A DNA stretch of 64,000 bases from Kribbella italica (GCF_014205135.1 NZ_JACHMY010000001.1:434001-498000); one strand, 5' to 3'. Positions 28,644 to 38,322 are shown, counted from the stretch's first letter. Notes: generated by a model not told the origin, from the sequence alone. Numbers and translations: made by a program.

Positions 28644-29920
28644 GAGTTCTCCTGATTGGTTGAAGGAATGAGGACTTGCACGCGCGTCCCACGCCCCGGC
28701 GCGCTCTCCACCTGGACGCTGCCGCCCGACTCCTCGACCCGCCCGCGCATCGCGGCGAGGCCGTAGCCCGCGGCGGCCGCGGACGGCTCGAAGCCGGTGC
28801 CGTCGTCCGAGACCGAGATCCCGACCCCGTCGGCTGCCATCGTCAGCGTGATCAGCACCGTCGTCGCCCCCGCGTGCTTCCGGACGTTCGCCAACGCCTC
28901 CTGCGCCGCCCGCAGCAGCACCACCTGCTGACCCTGCGGCAGCGCGGCGACCTCCTCGTCGGGCATGTCCAGCGACACCTGTACGTCGACGCCCGTCTCC
29001 GCCGCGAACCGTTCCGCCTGCCGCCGCAGTACCTCGGTCAACGTTGCCTCCGACAACGCGACCGGCGTGAACGCGGCCACCAGCGCCCGCGCCTCCGCCA
29101 GATTCTCCCGCGCCGTGTCCTCGATCGCGCTGAGGCGATTAGCCACAGCAGAAGCCCCACCGCCGGAAGCCCCACCGCCGGCAGCCCCACCGCCGGCAGC
29201 CCCACCGCCGGCAGCCCCACCGCGCGAGAGCTCGACCGCCGCGGTCTGCGCGAGCATCACGATGCTGGTCATGCCCTGCGCGAGCGTGTCGTGGATCTCC
29301 CGTGCCATCCGCTCCCGCTCGGCCATCACGCCGGCGGTGTGGTGCGCATTGGCCAGCTCGTCGCGGGCCGCCTCGAGTTCGGCGATCAGCTCCGCCCGCT
29401 GCTCGCTCTGCGCGATCACCCGGTCGATCCAGATCCCGAGCAGCAGACTGACCACCAGGCTGATGATCATCCAGGGCAGGATGTTCCAGAAGGCGCTCAT
29501 CGTCCCGCCGGCGCCGTACAGCTGGCCGGTGCCCACGCAGACCACCAGCAAGACGCTGAACAGGGCACCCTCACGAATCCGGTCCGCGAGCAGCCAGATC
29601 TGCGGCGACGCGATGAACATCAAGAAGATGGACTGCGGAAAGATCGCCACCACGCCCGCGACGCACACGATCGCGATCACCCGGTAGATGTGCGCCGGGA
29701 CCCGTTGCCGCGACAGCATCGCCGGACCGCCGATCAGCGCGTACGCCGTACCGAGGGTCGCCAGCAGTGCCAGCAGGATGACGTGCTCGCGGCCGGTCAG
29801 GTCGTTCGGGAGGACGGAGACCAACGTGGTGACCGCCAGCAGGCTCCAGAAGACGATGTGCCAGGCCAGCATCGTCCTGGCCCACATCGCCTCGGAGTCC
29901 GGGGCGCGGTTGAGCTTCAT
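28640..29920 (-). CDS. sensor histidine kinase (HisKA_3) with Gly/Ala repeat
   Basis: A 426-residue membrane kinase: about six helices in residues 15-190, a linker coiled coil (RAELIAELEAARDELAN), the H-box MAREIHDTLAQGMTSIV, and the ATP-binding domain with ALANVRKHAGA and SDDGTGFEP. Between the H-box helix and the next helix lies a Gly/Ala-rich loop (GGAAGGGAAGGG) encoded by 15-bp repeats, an unusual place for an insert. ATG 29920 is used; ATG 29932 and 29929 (GGAGG at 29933-29937 lies immediately upstream) are alternatives. It follows the ABC permease gene by about 40 bases. Confidence 0.88.
   Translation of the reverse strand: MKLNRAPDSEAMWARTMLAWHIVFWSLLAVTTLVSVLPNDLTGREHVILLALLATLGTAYALIGGPAMLSRQRVPAHIYRVIAIVCVAGVVAIFPQSIFLMFIASPQIWLLADRIREGALFSVLLVVCVGTGQLYGAGGTMSAFWNILPWMIISLVVSLLLGIWIDRVIAQSEQRAELIAELEAARDELANAHHTAGVMAERERMAREIHDTLAQGMTSIVMLAQTAAVELSRGGAAGGGAAGGGAAGGGASGGGASAVANRLSAIEDTARENLAEARALVAAFTPVALSEATLTEVLRRQAERFAAETGVDVQVSLDMPDEEVAALPQGQQVVLLRAAQEALANVRKHAGATTVLITLTMAADGVGISVSDDGTGFEPSAAAAGYGLAAMRGRVEESGGSVQVESAPGRGTRVQVLIPSTNQENS
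29155..29222 (-). repeat. 15-bp tandem repeat inside the kinase gene
   Basis: About four to five copies of a 15-bp unit (on the plus strand, CCGCCGGCAGCCCCA) with a variant containing GGAAGCCCCA. Each adds five residues (GGGAA or GGGAS). The unit is in frame and lies in the dimerisation region of the kinase. Confidence 0.8.
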
Positions 29921-29960
29921 GGCTGCCATCATCCTCCACGACGCTCGTCGCCGGAGCATG

Positions 29961-30785
29961 TCAGCCGGCGTCCCGGCGGGTCCAGCGGAAGACGCGCTGG
30001 GCGACGACCAGTCCGACCACGAGCCAGACCGAGAGCACGATCGCGCCGGTCCCGAGCTGCCAGGAACCACCGGGCTCGGACGCCTCGAAGCCGTCCGGCA
30101 GGAACACCGACCGCATGCCCTGGGCCAGCCACTTCAGCGGGAAGATCTCCGAGACCGTCCGCATCCAGGCCGGCAGGCTGCTGTAGACGAAGTAGACGCC
30201 GGAGATGAACTGCAGCAGCAGGACGACGGGCGTCACCACGGCCGAGGCCGCCTTGCCGGACTTCGGGACGACGCTGAACGCGATCCCCAGCACCGAGCCG
30301 GACGCCGTACCGAGCACGAAGATCCACAGGAAGTGCAACCACTTGTCAGGCGAGGACGGGATGTCCACGCCGAGCAGCAGCCCGGCGATCGCCAGCAGCA
30401 GCCCGAACTGGGCGATCGAGGTGACCAGGACCAGCCCGATCTTGCCGATGAAGTACGACTGCGGCGACATCGGCGTACCGCGCAGGCGCTTGAGCAGGTC
30501 CTCGTCGCGTTCCATCGCGATCGTGATCGCCAGTGACTGGAAACTGGTCAGGAAGATGCCCGAGGCGATCATGCCGGGCGTGAAGTACGTCGCGGCGTCG
30601 ACGCCGTCGGCGAAGTCGGTGCCGCTGAACACGGCCGAGAAGATGGCCAGGAAGATGATCGGGAAGAAGAAGGTGAAGATCAGCTGCTCCTTCTCGCGGA
30701 AGAACTGCTTCACCTCCAGCCCGGTCCGGGACAGCCCGACCTGTACGACGGACGGCAGCGGGCGGCTCGGGGCGGTGGTGCTCAT
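29961..30785 (-). CDS. ABC-2 type transporter permease
   Basis: A 274-residue permease with six membrane segments in the ABC-2 (DrrB) layout: basic N-terminus, FFFPIIFLAIFSAVF near 40, two central helices, IAFSVVPKSGKAASA, and a last pair of helices near the end. The start overlaps the ATPase stop by four bases (ATGA). With the ATPase it forms a drug or lipid exporter, co-regulated with the two-component genes that follow. Confidence 0.9.
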   Translation of the reverse strand: MSTTAPSRPLPSVVQVGLSRTGLEVKQFFREKEQLIFTFFFPIIFLAIFSAVFSGTDFADGVDAATYFTPGMIASGIFLTSFQSLAITIAMERDEDLLKRLRGTPMSPQSYFIGKIGLVLVTSIAQFGLLLAIAGLLLGVDIPSSPDKWLHFLWIFVLGTASGSVLGIAFSVVPKSGKAASAVVTPVVLLLQFISGVYFVYSSLPAWMRTVSEIFPLKWLAQGMRSVFLPDGFEASEPGGSWQLGTGAIVLSVWLVVGLVVAQRVFRWTRRDAG

Positions 30786-31660
30786 CGGGCGGCTCCTTCG
30801 AGGGTCTCGGCCTGTACCGCGCCGATCAGGTCCAGGTAGATGTCTTCGAGGCTCGGCCGGCGCACCTGCAGCTCCGGCACCTCACCGCCGAACCGGGCCA
30901 TCAGCCGCGCGACCTCCGCGGTCGGCTCGTCGGTCCGTACTTCGTGCGCGCCGTCGGCGTCCAGCCAGGACACCCGCGCGGTCCGGGCGCCCCGGCCGCC
31001 GAGCGTGTCCGGCGTCGCGATCTCGAGCATCCGCCCGTCCGCGATCACGCCGACCCGGTCGGCCAGGTGCTCGGCCTCGTCCAGGTAGTGGGTGGTGAGC
31101 AGGATCGTCGTACCGGTGGTGCGCAGGTTCTCGATCAGGGTCCAGAACTTGCGCCGCGCCTCGGGGTCGAAGCCGGTGGTCGGCTCGTCGAGGAACAGCA
31201 GCTCCGGGTTGCCGATCACACCGAGCGCGACGTCGAGCCGGCGGCGCTGACCGCCGGACAGCTTCCGGGTCCGGGTCTTGGCCTTCTCCTCCAGCCCGAC
31301 CGACGCGATCACCTCGGCGGGGTCGCGCGGGTTCGGGTAGTAGCCGGCGAAGTGCTGGACCAGCTCGGCGACCGACAGTTCGGCCTCGTCGCGGGACGAC
31401 TGCGCGACGATGCCGACGCGGGCCCGCCAGTGCCGGTCGGCGCGCGCCGGATCGGTGCCGAGGACCTTGACGTCGCCCTCGTCGGCCCGGCGATACCCCT
31501 CCAGGATCTCCGTGGTCGTCGTCTTGCCGGCGCCGTTCGGGCCGAGCAGGGCGAACACCTCACCGTGCCGGATGTCCAGGTCGACGCCCGCGACGGCGAC
31601 CTTGTCCGGGTACCGCTTGACGAGTCCGCGGACCCGCACTGCCAAGTCTGTGTCTTTCAT
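30782..31660 (-). CDS. ABC transporter ATP-binding protein (DrrA type)
   Basis: A 292-residue ATPase: Walker A GPNGAGKTT near 39, signature LSGGQRRRLD, Walker B LLFLDEPTTGFD, then about 90 extra C-terminal residues as in DrrA-type proteins. It opens the operon ATPase, permease, kinase, regulator, all within 3.7 kb. The 238 bases upstream separate it from the divergent mycothiol dehydrogenase gene; I see no clear operator there. Confidence 0.92.
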   Translation of the reverse strand: MKDTDLAVRVRGLVKRYPDKVAVAGVDLDIRHGEVFALLGPNGAGKTTTTEILEGYRRADEGDVKVLGTDPARADRHWRARVGIVAQSSRDEAELSVAELVQHFAGYYPNPRDPAEVIASVGLEEKAKTRTRKLSGGQRRRLDVALGVIGNPELLFLDEPTTGFDPEARRKFWTLIENLRTTGTTILLTTHYLDEAEHLADRVGVIADGRMLEIATPDTLGGRGARTARVSWLDADGAHEVRTDEPTAEVARLMARFGGEVPELQVRRPSLEDIYLDLIGAVQAETLEGAAR

Positions 31661-31898
31661 GAGTCAACTGTGGCGGCCGGGAGCACCAGTCGGGAGCACC
31701 GGACGGTGTACCGGCTGTCCCTCGACCGGGGGACACTGCGGCGTCCCCCGATCCTGTACGGCGGCCCGCCGCTCGGCCTATCGGCCCCGGCGACCGGTCT
31801 ACCGGCGTAGCGACCGGCGACCCGGCGTACCGAAATCCCCGGCCCGACGCGCGGACGGGGGCTGACGGGAGCGGCCCGGATTGGTTAGCGTCGGGCGC

Positions 31899-33008
31899 AT
31901 GAGTCAGACAGTGCGTGGAGTCGTAGCCCTGAGCAAAGGTGCCCCGGTCACGATCGAGCAGATCACGATCCCCGATCCCGGTCCGGGCGAGGCGGTGGTG
32001 CAGGTGCAGGCCTGCGGCGTCTGCCACACCGACCTGCACTACCGGGAGGGCGGGATCAACGACGAGTTCCCGTTCCTGCTCGGCCACGAGGCGGCCGGGA
32101 TCGTGGAGAGCGTCGGCGAGGGTGTCACCGAGGTCGCGCCGGGCGACTTCGTCGTACTGAACTGGCGCGCGGTCTGCGGCAGCTGCCGGGCCTGTCTGCG
32201 CGGCCGCCCGTGGTACTGCTTCAACACCCACAACGCGCAGCAGAAGATGACGCTGGCCGACGGCACCGAGCTGTCGCCCGCGCTCGGCATCGGCGCGTTC
32301 GCGGAGAAGACCCTGGTCGCGGCCGGGCAGTGCACGAAGGTCGACCCGGAGGCGAAGGCCGAGGTCGCCGGCCTGCTCGGGTGCGGCGTGATGGCCGGCC
32401 TCGGCGCGGCGGTCAACACCGGCAACGTCGGTCGCGGCGACACGGTCGCGGTGATCGGCTGCGGCGGTGTCGGTACGGCGGCCGTCGTCGGCGCCCGGCT
32501 CGCGGGCGCGGCCCGGGTGATCGCGCTCGACATCGACCAGCGCAAGCTCGACGTCGCCCAGGAGCTCGGCGCGACGCACACGATCAACTCCAAGGGCCTG
32601 GACCACGACGGTGTCGTCGAAGCGGTCCAGGAGCTGACCGGCGGTTTCGGCGCGGATGTCGTGATCGACGCGGTCGGCCGTCCGGAGACCTGGAAGCAGG
32701 CGTTCTACGCTCGCGACCTGGCCGGGACCGTCGTGCTGGTCGGCGTACCGACGCCGGACATGCAGCTGGACATGCCGCTGCTCGACTTCTTCGGCCGGGG
32801 CGGTTCGCTCAAGTCCAGCTGGTACGGCGACTGCCTGCCGTCCCGCGACTTCCCGCTGCTGATCGACCTGCACCTGCAGGGCCGGCTGCCGCTCGACCGG
32901 TTCGTGTCGGAGACGATCGCGCTGGACGAGGTCGAGGCGGCGTTCGCCAAGATGCACCACGGCGACGTACTGCGGTCTGTGGTGCTGCTTTCAGAAGGCG
33001 CCGTCTGA
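31899..33008 (+). CDS. mscR: S-(hydroxymethyl)mycothiol dehydrogenase
   Basis: A 369-residue zinc alcohol dehydrogenase that oxidises the formaldehyde-mycothiol adduct. Catalytic zinc ligands lie in CGVCHTD and GHEAAGIVE, the structural zinc site in [10 protein letters not shown]...WYC, and the NAD fold in [23 protein letters not shown] 31899 has no Shine-Dalgarno sequence; the -10-like TTAGCG nearby suggests a leaderless message. It is followed at once by a metallo-hydrolase gene, the known partner in mycothiol-using bacteria. Adjacent related dehydrogenases exist, so the mycothiol substrate rests on family and context. Confidence 0.88.
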   Translation: MSQTVRGVVALSKGAPVTIEQITIPDPGPGEAVVQVQACGVCHTDLHYREGGINDEFPFLLGHEAAGIVESVGEGVTEVAPGDFVVLNWRAVCGSCRACLRGRPWYCFNTHNAQQKMTLADGTELSPALGIGAFAEKTLVAAGQCTKVDPEAKAEVAGLLGCGVMAGLGAAVNTGNVGRGDTVAVIGCGGVGTAAVVGARLAGAARVIALDIDQRKLDVAQELGATHTINSKGLDHDGVVEAVQELTGGFGADVVIDAVGRPETWKQAFYARDLAGTVVLVGVPTPDMQLDMPLLDFFGRGGSLKSSWYGDCLPSRDFPLLIDLHLQGRLPLDRFVSETIALDEVEAAFAKMHHGDVLRSVVLLSEGAV

Positions 33009-33613
33009 TGGCCGCCCGGATCGAACGGCTCGTCACGTCCGGGACGTTCAGCCTGGACGGCGGGACGTGGGACGTCGACAACAACATCTGGCTGGTCGGT
33101 GACGACCACGAGGTGCTGGTGATCGACGCGGCGCACGACGCCGAGCGGATCGTCCAGGCGGTGGGGGACCGGCGGGTGGTCGGGCTGGTCGCGACGCACG
33201 GGCACAACGACCACATCAACGCCGTCGGCGGCGTCCAGGCGGTGCTGAAGTGCCCGGTCTGGATCAGCTCGGCCGACCAGATGCTCTGGTCCGCCCTGTA
33301 CGACGAACTGCCGGACCACGACCTGAAGGAGGGCACCACCTTCGACGTCGCCGGGACGACGCTGAAGGCCGTGGCCACACCGGGCCACAGCCCCGGCTCG
33401 ACCTGCCTGTACGCCGCCGACCTGGACGCGGTCTTCACCGGTGACACCTTGTTCCAGGGCGGTCCGGGCGCGACCGGCCGGTCGTACAGCGACAAGCCGA
33501 CGATCCTGAAGTCGATCCGCGAGCGGCTGCTCACGCTGCCCGAGGGCACGGTCGTGCACACCGGCCACGGCGACACCACGACGATCGCGGCGGAGCTCGG
33601 CACCATCGAGTAG
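33008..33613 (+). CDS. metallo-beta-lactamase fold hydrolase
   Basis: A 201-residue glyoxalase-II-like hydrolase. The zinc motif THGHNDH near 62 (HxHxDH), the next His in PGHSPGST near 121, Asp in FTGDTLF near 140 and the final His in HTGHGD near 189 complete the set. Its ATG overlaps the dehydrogenase stop by one base, so the two are one unit. Hydrolysis of a thioester such as S-formylmycothiol is the likely role, by context. Confidence 0.9.
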   Translation: MAARIERLVTSGTFSLDGGTWDVDNNIWLVGDDHEVLVIDAAHDAERIVQAVGDRRVVGLVATHGHNDHINAVGGVQAVLKCPVWISSADQMLWSALYDELPDHDLKEGTTFDVAGTTLKAVATPGHSPGSTCLYAADLDAVFTGDTLFQGGPGATGRSYSDKPTILKSIRERLLTLPEGTVVHTGHGDTTTIAAELGTIE

Positions 33614-33657
33614 CACCCGCCGCCGGCCGGGCGTCGACCGTCGCGCACGCACCACGA

Positions 33658-33698
33658 GACCGGCTTCGTAGTTGCCCTGAGCAACCGCGGAGCCGGTC
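33658..33698 (+). terminator. nested hairpin after the formaldehyde operon
   Basis: GACCGGCT (33658-33665) pairs with AGCCGGTC (33691-33698), and GTTGC (33671-33675) with GCAAC (33681-33685) inside the loop. It sits about 45 bases after the hydrolase stop and before the sulfatase promoter. Confidence 0.45.
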
Positions 33699-33734
33699 AT
33701 TCGTCTGTTCGGAAACTTCCTGTGGACACACAAT

Positions 33735-33748
33735 TTACAGCGCTGTAA
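33735..33748. promoter_or_regulatory. LacI-type palindrome before the sulfatase operon
   Basis: TTACAGCGCTGTAA is a perfect 14-bp palindrome 39 bases before the sulfatase ATG, in a promoter-like AT-rich stretch (ACACAATTTACAG). The CG-centred dyad fits LacI-family operators, and a LacI gene closes this cluster at 38395. Confidence 0.6.
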
Positions 33749-33787
33749 GGTCCCTCGCAAGCCACCGCCGAGAGGGGACCGTCGAGG

Positions 33788-35257
33788 ATGTCCACCCGCC
33801 CGAACATCCTGCTGCTGATGACCGACCAGCACCGGGCCGACCTCACCAATCAGCACAGGACCGCCGGCTCCGGTCTGGACCTGGACACGATGCCGCGCCT
33901 GGACCAGGTCGCGGCCGCGGGAGCCGCATTCGGCCGCGCCTACACCAGCTACCCGGCGTGCGTTCCGGCCCGGACGAGCCTGCTCACCGGCCGCTTCCCG
34001 ACCGCGCACCACGTCCGGCAGAACAGCAATGCCGAGCACGCCTACTACTCCGAGGACCTGCTCGACGTACTGCGAGCAGCCGGGTACTCGCTGCACTTCG
34101 CCGGCAAGCCCCATATGCACCGGACCGAGCAGGACTTCGACACCTACCACGGGCCGTTCATGCACGACCGCGGTCCGGCGGTCACCGAGTCCGAGGTCGC
34201 GTTCGACCAGTGGCTGCACGACCTCGACCACGGCGTTGCCGACGAGCCCACGCCGTACCCGGTCGAGGCGCAGCTGCCGTACCGGATCGTCGACGGGGCG
34301 ATCGAGGCGCTGCAAGTCACGACCGAGGACGACCCGTTCTTCCTGTGGGTCTCGTTCCCGGAGCCGCACAATCCGTACCAGGTGCCCGAGCCGTACTTCA
34401 GCCTGTACGCCGAGGAGGACGTGCCCGAGCGACTGGCCGGCCCCGAGGCGATCCCCGGACTCGGCTGGCGCTACCGCTGGCTGCACGAGCTGACGACGGC
34501 CAAGCGACCGGCGTACGACGACGCCTGGCGGCGGTACCGCGCCAACTACCTCGGCATGCTGCGCCTGATCGACGACCAGATCGCGCGGCTGCTCGACCAG
34601 CTCGGGGACCGGCTGGACGACACGATCGTGGTGTTCGTCAGCGACCACGGCGACTACGTCGGCGAGTACGGCCTGCAGCGCAAGGGCGCCGGGATGTCCG
34701 ACTTCCTGATGCGGATCCCGTTCGTGGTCAGCGGTCCCGGCGTCACGGCCGGCCCGCGCGACGAGCTGGTCTCGATGGTCGACCTGTTCCCGACACTCTG
34801 CGAGCTGGTCGGCGCGGAGATCCCGGCCGGTGTCCAGGGCCGCAGCCTCGCCCCGCTGCTCGCGGGTGAGGCCGGACCCGACGTCGAGTTCGGCAGCATC
34901 TACGCCGAGCTCGGGTACGGCGGTGTCTCGTACGACGAGAGCGACCGCCCGCCGCTGCACTTCCCTTACCAGGGACGCAACTACGACGAGCTGAACTCCG
35001 TCACCCAGAGCGGTGGCGAACGAATGGTCGTCAGTGGCAACCACAAGCTGATCGTGGACGACCGCGGTCAGCACCGCCTGTACGACCTGAGCGCCGACCC
35101 GGCCGAACTGGTCGATCTGGCCGACGACCCCGCCCACCACGCCGTCCACGACGCGCTCCAGGCCACGTTGCTGCGCTGGCTGATCCGCGTCGCCGACGAC
35201 CTGCCGGCCGGGGCCTACACCCCCAAAACCGTCAAGCACAACTGGCGCTGGGCTTAG
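33788..35257 (+). CDS. sulfatase-like hydrolase
   Basis: A 489-residue sulfatase. PNILLLMTDQHRAD near 5 holds the first metal ligands and CVPARTSLLTG near 58 is the CxPxR motif in which the Cys becomes formylglycine (canonical CxPSR has Ser where Ala is seen). Further metal ligands lie in VSDHGDYVGEYGL near 283. No signal peptide is visible, so it is probably cytoplasmic and acts on imported sulfated sugars. It leads an operon with a sugar ABC importer and a LacI gene; no maturase is nearby. Confidence 0.9.
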   Translation: MSTRPNILLLMTDQHRADLTNQHRTAGSGLDLDTMPRLDQVAAAGAAFGRAYTSYPACVPARTSLLTGRFPTAHHVRQNSNAEHAYYSEDLLDVLRAAGYSLHFAGKPHMHRTEQDFDTYHGPFMHDRGPAVTESEVAFDQWLHDLDHGVADEPTPYPVEAQLPYRIVDGAIEALQVTTEDDPFFLWVSFPEPHNPYQVPEPYFSLYAEEDVPERLAGPEAIPGLGWRYRWLHELTTAKRPAYDDAWRRYRANYLGMLRLIDDQIARLLDQLGDRLDDTIVVFVSDHGDYVGEYGLQRKGAGMSDFLMRIPFVVSGPGVTAGPRDELVSMVDLFPTLCELVGAEIPAGVQGRSLAPLLAGEAGPDVEFGSIYAELGYGGVSYDESDRPPLHFPYQGRNYDELNSVTQSGGERMVVSGNHKLIVDDRGQHRLYDLSADPAELVDLADDPAHHAVHDALQATLLRWLIRVADDLPAGAYTPKTVKHNWRWA

Positions 35258-35279
35258 AGCGCTGACCTGGAGGCGCACC

Positions 35280-36542
35280 ATGGCAGGACTGACTCGCCGG
35301 AGCTTTCTCGGCTTCGGCGCCGCGACCGCGGCGGCACTGACTCTTCCCGGCTGCGGCGGCAGCGACGAAGGCTCGTCGGACGGGCTGCGCGTCGCCTGGT
35401 ACGGCGGCGACCCGGTGCACAAGGCGATGGACGCCGCGCTGAAGGAGTTCGGCACCGAGCTGAAGCTCAGCACCGAGCGCGCGGCGTTCGCGGACTACTG
35501 GGACAAGCTGGCCACGCAGACCGCAGGCCGCAAGGCCCCGGACGTCTTCCGGATGTCGATGACGTACTTCGCCGAGTACGCGCAGCGGAAGGCGCTGCTC
35601 GACCTCAGCGGCAAGCCAATAAGGCTCGACGCCCTCGATCAGGACGTTGCGGACAGCGGCAAGCTCGACGGCAAGCTGATGGGGATCGGGCAGTCGTCGA
35701 TCACGCACGCGACGTTCCGCAACCCCGCGCTGGTCGAGTCCCGCGGCGGCAAGCTGCCGGCGACCTGGAGCTGGGACAGCTTCGCGACCTTCGCCAAGGA
35801 CTTCGCGGCCGACGCCGGTCCGGGCAAGTACGGCACGACCGATGTCGGCGGCAACATCCAGATCTTCGAGACCTGGTCCCGCGAGTACGGCGCGGAGCTT
35901 TTCGCCGACGGCAAGCTCGTGGTCGGCCAGGACGTGATCGAGGGCTGGTTCGCGTACTGGGACGCCCTGCGCAAGGCCAAGGCGGCGCCGGCCGCGGACG
36001 TGTCCGCCGAGGGCGGTTCGTTCGAGACGTCGCAGCTGTCGAAGGGCGCCGCGCCGGTCGAGTTCGGCTGGGTGCAGCAGCTGACCTTCTACCAGCCGCT
36101 GGTCAAGGACGCCGAGCTCGCGGTCGGCGCCGTACCGGGCCGGACGGCGGGATCGCTGCGCGGCCAGTTCCTCAAGGCGCTCGACTTCTGGTCGGTGTCG
36201 GCGGAGACGAAGAACCCCGACGCCGCCGCGCAACTGATCGACTTCCTGATCAACGACGACCGCGCAGTCAAGGCGATCGGCCTGACGCTCGGCGTACCGC
36301 CGTCGAAGAAGTCGCGTGACCTGCTGGCCGCCCAGCCGAAGACCCCGGCCGGTCAGGCGATCGCGTACGTCGAGAAGATCGAGCAGCAGGTCGGTCCGTC
36401 GCCGCAGCCCTGGCCCAAGGGGTACGGCGAGCTGAACAGCGTGTTCAACCGGCTCAACCAGGACGTCGGGTTCGGCAAGACCGACCCGAAGGCGGCGGCG
36501 GAGAAGTTCGCCGCGGAGTCGGCGCGGGTCCTCGGCGCATGA
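35280..36542 (+). CDS. ABC sugar-binding lipoprotein
   Basis: A 420-residue extracellular solute-binding protein of the ABC carbohydrate type. The signal has a twin-arginine RRSFLGFGAATAAAL and a lipobox LPGC, so it is probably Tat-exported and lipid-anchored. Family motifs are spread along the length, for example VSAETKNPDAAAQLIDFLI near 303. GGAGG (35269-35273) lies six bases before ATG. It binds the substrate for the two permeases that follow with overlapping ends. Confidence 0.91.
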   Translation: MAGLTRRSFLGFGAATAAALTLPGCGGSDEGSSDGLRVAWYGGDPVHKAMDAALKEFGTELKLSTERAAFADYWDKLATQTAGRKAPDVFRMSMTYFAEYAQRKALLDLSGKPIRLDALDQDVADSGKLDGKLMGIGQSSITHATFRNPALVESRGGKLPATWSWDSFATFAKDFAADAGPGKYGTTDVGGNIQIFETWSREYGAELFADGKLVVGQDVIEGWFAYWDALRKAKAAPAADVSAEGGSFETSQLSKGAAPVEFGWVQQLTFYQPLVKDAELAVGAVPGRTAGSLRGQFLKALDFWSVSAETKNPDAAAQLIDFLINDDRAVKAIGLTLGVPPSKKSRDLLAAQPKTPAGQAIAYVEKIEQQVGPSPQPWPKGYGELNSVFNRLNQDVGFGKTDPKAAAEKFAAESARVLGA

Positions 36543-37450
36543 TCAGCGGCACCCTGCGCGGGCGGCTGCGGGAGAGCCTTCCGGCGTACGCGTTCCTGGC
36601 TCCGTGGCTGGTCGGTCTGGTCGGGCTGACGCTCGTACCGATGGTGCTGTCGCTGTACTACTCGTTCACCGACTACAGCCTGCTCAGCCCGCCGGTCTGG
36701 GAGGGGCTCGCGAACTACGAGCGGATGTTCTCGGACGACCGGTTCCAGCACTCGCTCGTGGTCACCTTCACGTACGTGCTGCTGTCGGTGCCGCTCGAGC
36801 TGGTGTTCGCGCTCGCCGTTGCCGTCGTACTGAACCAGGGCCTGCGCGCGGTGTCGTTCTACCGGGCCGTGTACTACGTGCCGAGCCTGCTCGGCGGCAG
36901 CGTCGCGGTCGCGATCCTGTGGCGGCAGATCTTCGGTGCGGACGGGCTGGTCAACCAGGTGCTCGGTCTGGTCGGGCTGGACGGGCCGGGCTGGATCTCC
37001 TCGCCGGACACGTCGCTGTTCACCCTGGTGCTGCTGCGGGTCTGGCAGTTCGGGGCGCCGATGGTGATCTTCCTGGCCGGGCTGCGGCAGATCCCGGCCG
37101 ACGTCCTGGAAGCCGCCGAGGTCGACGGTGCGGGGCGGCTGCGGCGGTTCTTCCACATCACGTTGCCGCTGCTGTCGCCGATCGTGTTCTTCAACCTGGT
37201 GCTGCAGATCATCGGCGCGTTCCAGGCGTTCACCCCGGCGTTCATCATCTCCGGCGGCAGTGGTGGTCCGTCGGACTCCACCTTGTTCTACACGCTCTAC
37301 CTATACCAGAAGGCGTTCGGCAGCTTCGAGATGGGCTACGCGGCCGCGATGGCGTGGGTGCTGCTGCTGATCATCGCCGGGTTCACCGCGGCCAACTTCG
37401 CGATGAGCCGGCGCTGGGTCTTCTACGCCGACGACCGGGAGTCCCGATGA
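36539..37450 (+). CDS. sugar ABC permease (MalF/UgpA type)
   Basis: A 303-residue permease with six membrane helices and the cytoplasmic coupling loop EAAEVDGAGRLRRFFHITLP near 195. The start overlaps the binding-protein stop by four bases (ATGA). No ATPase gene is in the cluster, so the complex probably uses a shared MsiK-like ATPase encoded elsewhere, as is known for actinobacterial sugar importers. Confidence 0.92.
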   Translation: MISGTLRGRLRESLPAYAFLAPWLVGLVGLTLVPMVLSLYYSFTDYSLLSPPVWEGLANYERMFSDDRFQHSLVVTFTYVLLSVPLELVFALAVAVVLNQGLRAVSFYRAVYYVPSLLGGSVAVAILWRQIFGADGLVNQVLGLVGLDGPGWISSPDTSLFTLVLLRVWQFGAPMVIFLAGLRQIPADVLEAAEVDGAGRLRRFFHITLPLLSPIVFFNLVLQIIGAFQAFTPAFIISGGSGGPSDSTLFYTLYLYQKAFGSFEMGYAAAMAWVLLLIIAGFTAANFAMSRRWVFYADDRESR

Positions 37451-38322
37451 GCAGCTCCACCCGTGGCAGGGCCCCGGCGGCGAACCGCCCGGCCGGGCTG
37501 CTGTCCCGCCGTACCGTCTCGCACGCGGTGATCATCCTGGTCGGGCTGGTGATGCTCTACCCGCTGATCTGGATGCTGAGCAGCTCGTTCGAGCCGAACT
37601 CCGAGATCTTCGGCTCGTCGTCGGTCGTGCCGACGTCGCCGAGCCTCGACAACTACGTCAACGGCTGGTCGGGAACGGGCAAACCGTTCTCGCTGTACCT
37701 GGTCAACTCGTTGCTGATCTGCGGGCTGACGATCGTCGGCAACGTGCTGTCCTGCTCGCTGGCGGCGTACGCGTTCGCCCGGCTGTCGTTCGTCGGGCGG
37801 CGGCTGCTGTTCGGGCTGATGCTCGGCACGATCATGCTGCCGCAGCACGTGACGCTGATCGCGCAGTACTCGATCTTCCGCGACCTCGACTGGGTCGACA
37901 CCTACCTGCCGCTGGTGGTGCCGAAGTTCCTCGGCACCGAGGCGTTCTTCATCTTCTTGATGGTGCAGTTCATCCGCGGGCTGCCGCGGGAGCTGGACGA
38001 GGCGGCGCGAATCGACGGGTGCGGGGTGTTCCAGATCTATCTGCGGATCGTGCTACCGCTGCTGCGGCCGGCGCTGGTGACGACGGCGATCTTCTCGTTC
38101 ATCTGGAGCTACAACGACTTCTTCACCGCGCTGATCTACCTTTCCGACCCGGACAAGCTGACCGTCCCGCTGGCGCTGCGCACGTTCCTGGACTCGTCCG
38201 GGCAGTCCGAGTGGGGGCAGATGTTCGCGATGAGCCTGGTGACGATGGTGCCGGTGCTGGTGGCGTTCGTGCTGTTCCAGCGGCGGATCGTCGAGGGCGT
38301 CGCGACGTCCGGGCTGAAGTGA
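37447..38322 (+). CDS. sugar ABC permease (MalG/UgpE type)
   Basis: A 291-residue second permease with the coupling loop EAARIDGCGVFQIYLRIVLP near 195 and six helices. ATG 37447 overlaps the stop of the first permease by four bases; a longer frame from 36604 lies inside that gene and is not used. It completes the importer. Confidence 0.92.
   Translation: MSSSTRGRAPAANRPAGLLSRRTVSHAVIILVGLVMLYPLIWMLSSSFEPNSEIFGSSSVVPTSPSLDNYVNGWSGTGKPFSLYLVNSLLICGLTIVGNVLSCSLAAYAFARLSFVGRRLLFGLMLGTIMLPQHVTLIAQYSIFRDLDWVDTYLPLVVPKFLGTEAFFIFLMVQFIRGLPRELDEAARIDGCGVFQIYLRIVLPLLRPALVTTAIFSFIWSYNDFFTALIYLSDPDKLTVPLALRTFLDSSGQSEWGQMFAMSLVTMVPVLVAFVLFQRRIVEGVATSGLK

Noticed and set aside
32705..35473. Open frame of 922 codons on the minus strand
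   Set aside because: It crosses three genes on the other strand (dehydrogenase, hydrolase, sulfatase) and shows no family pattern.
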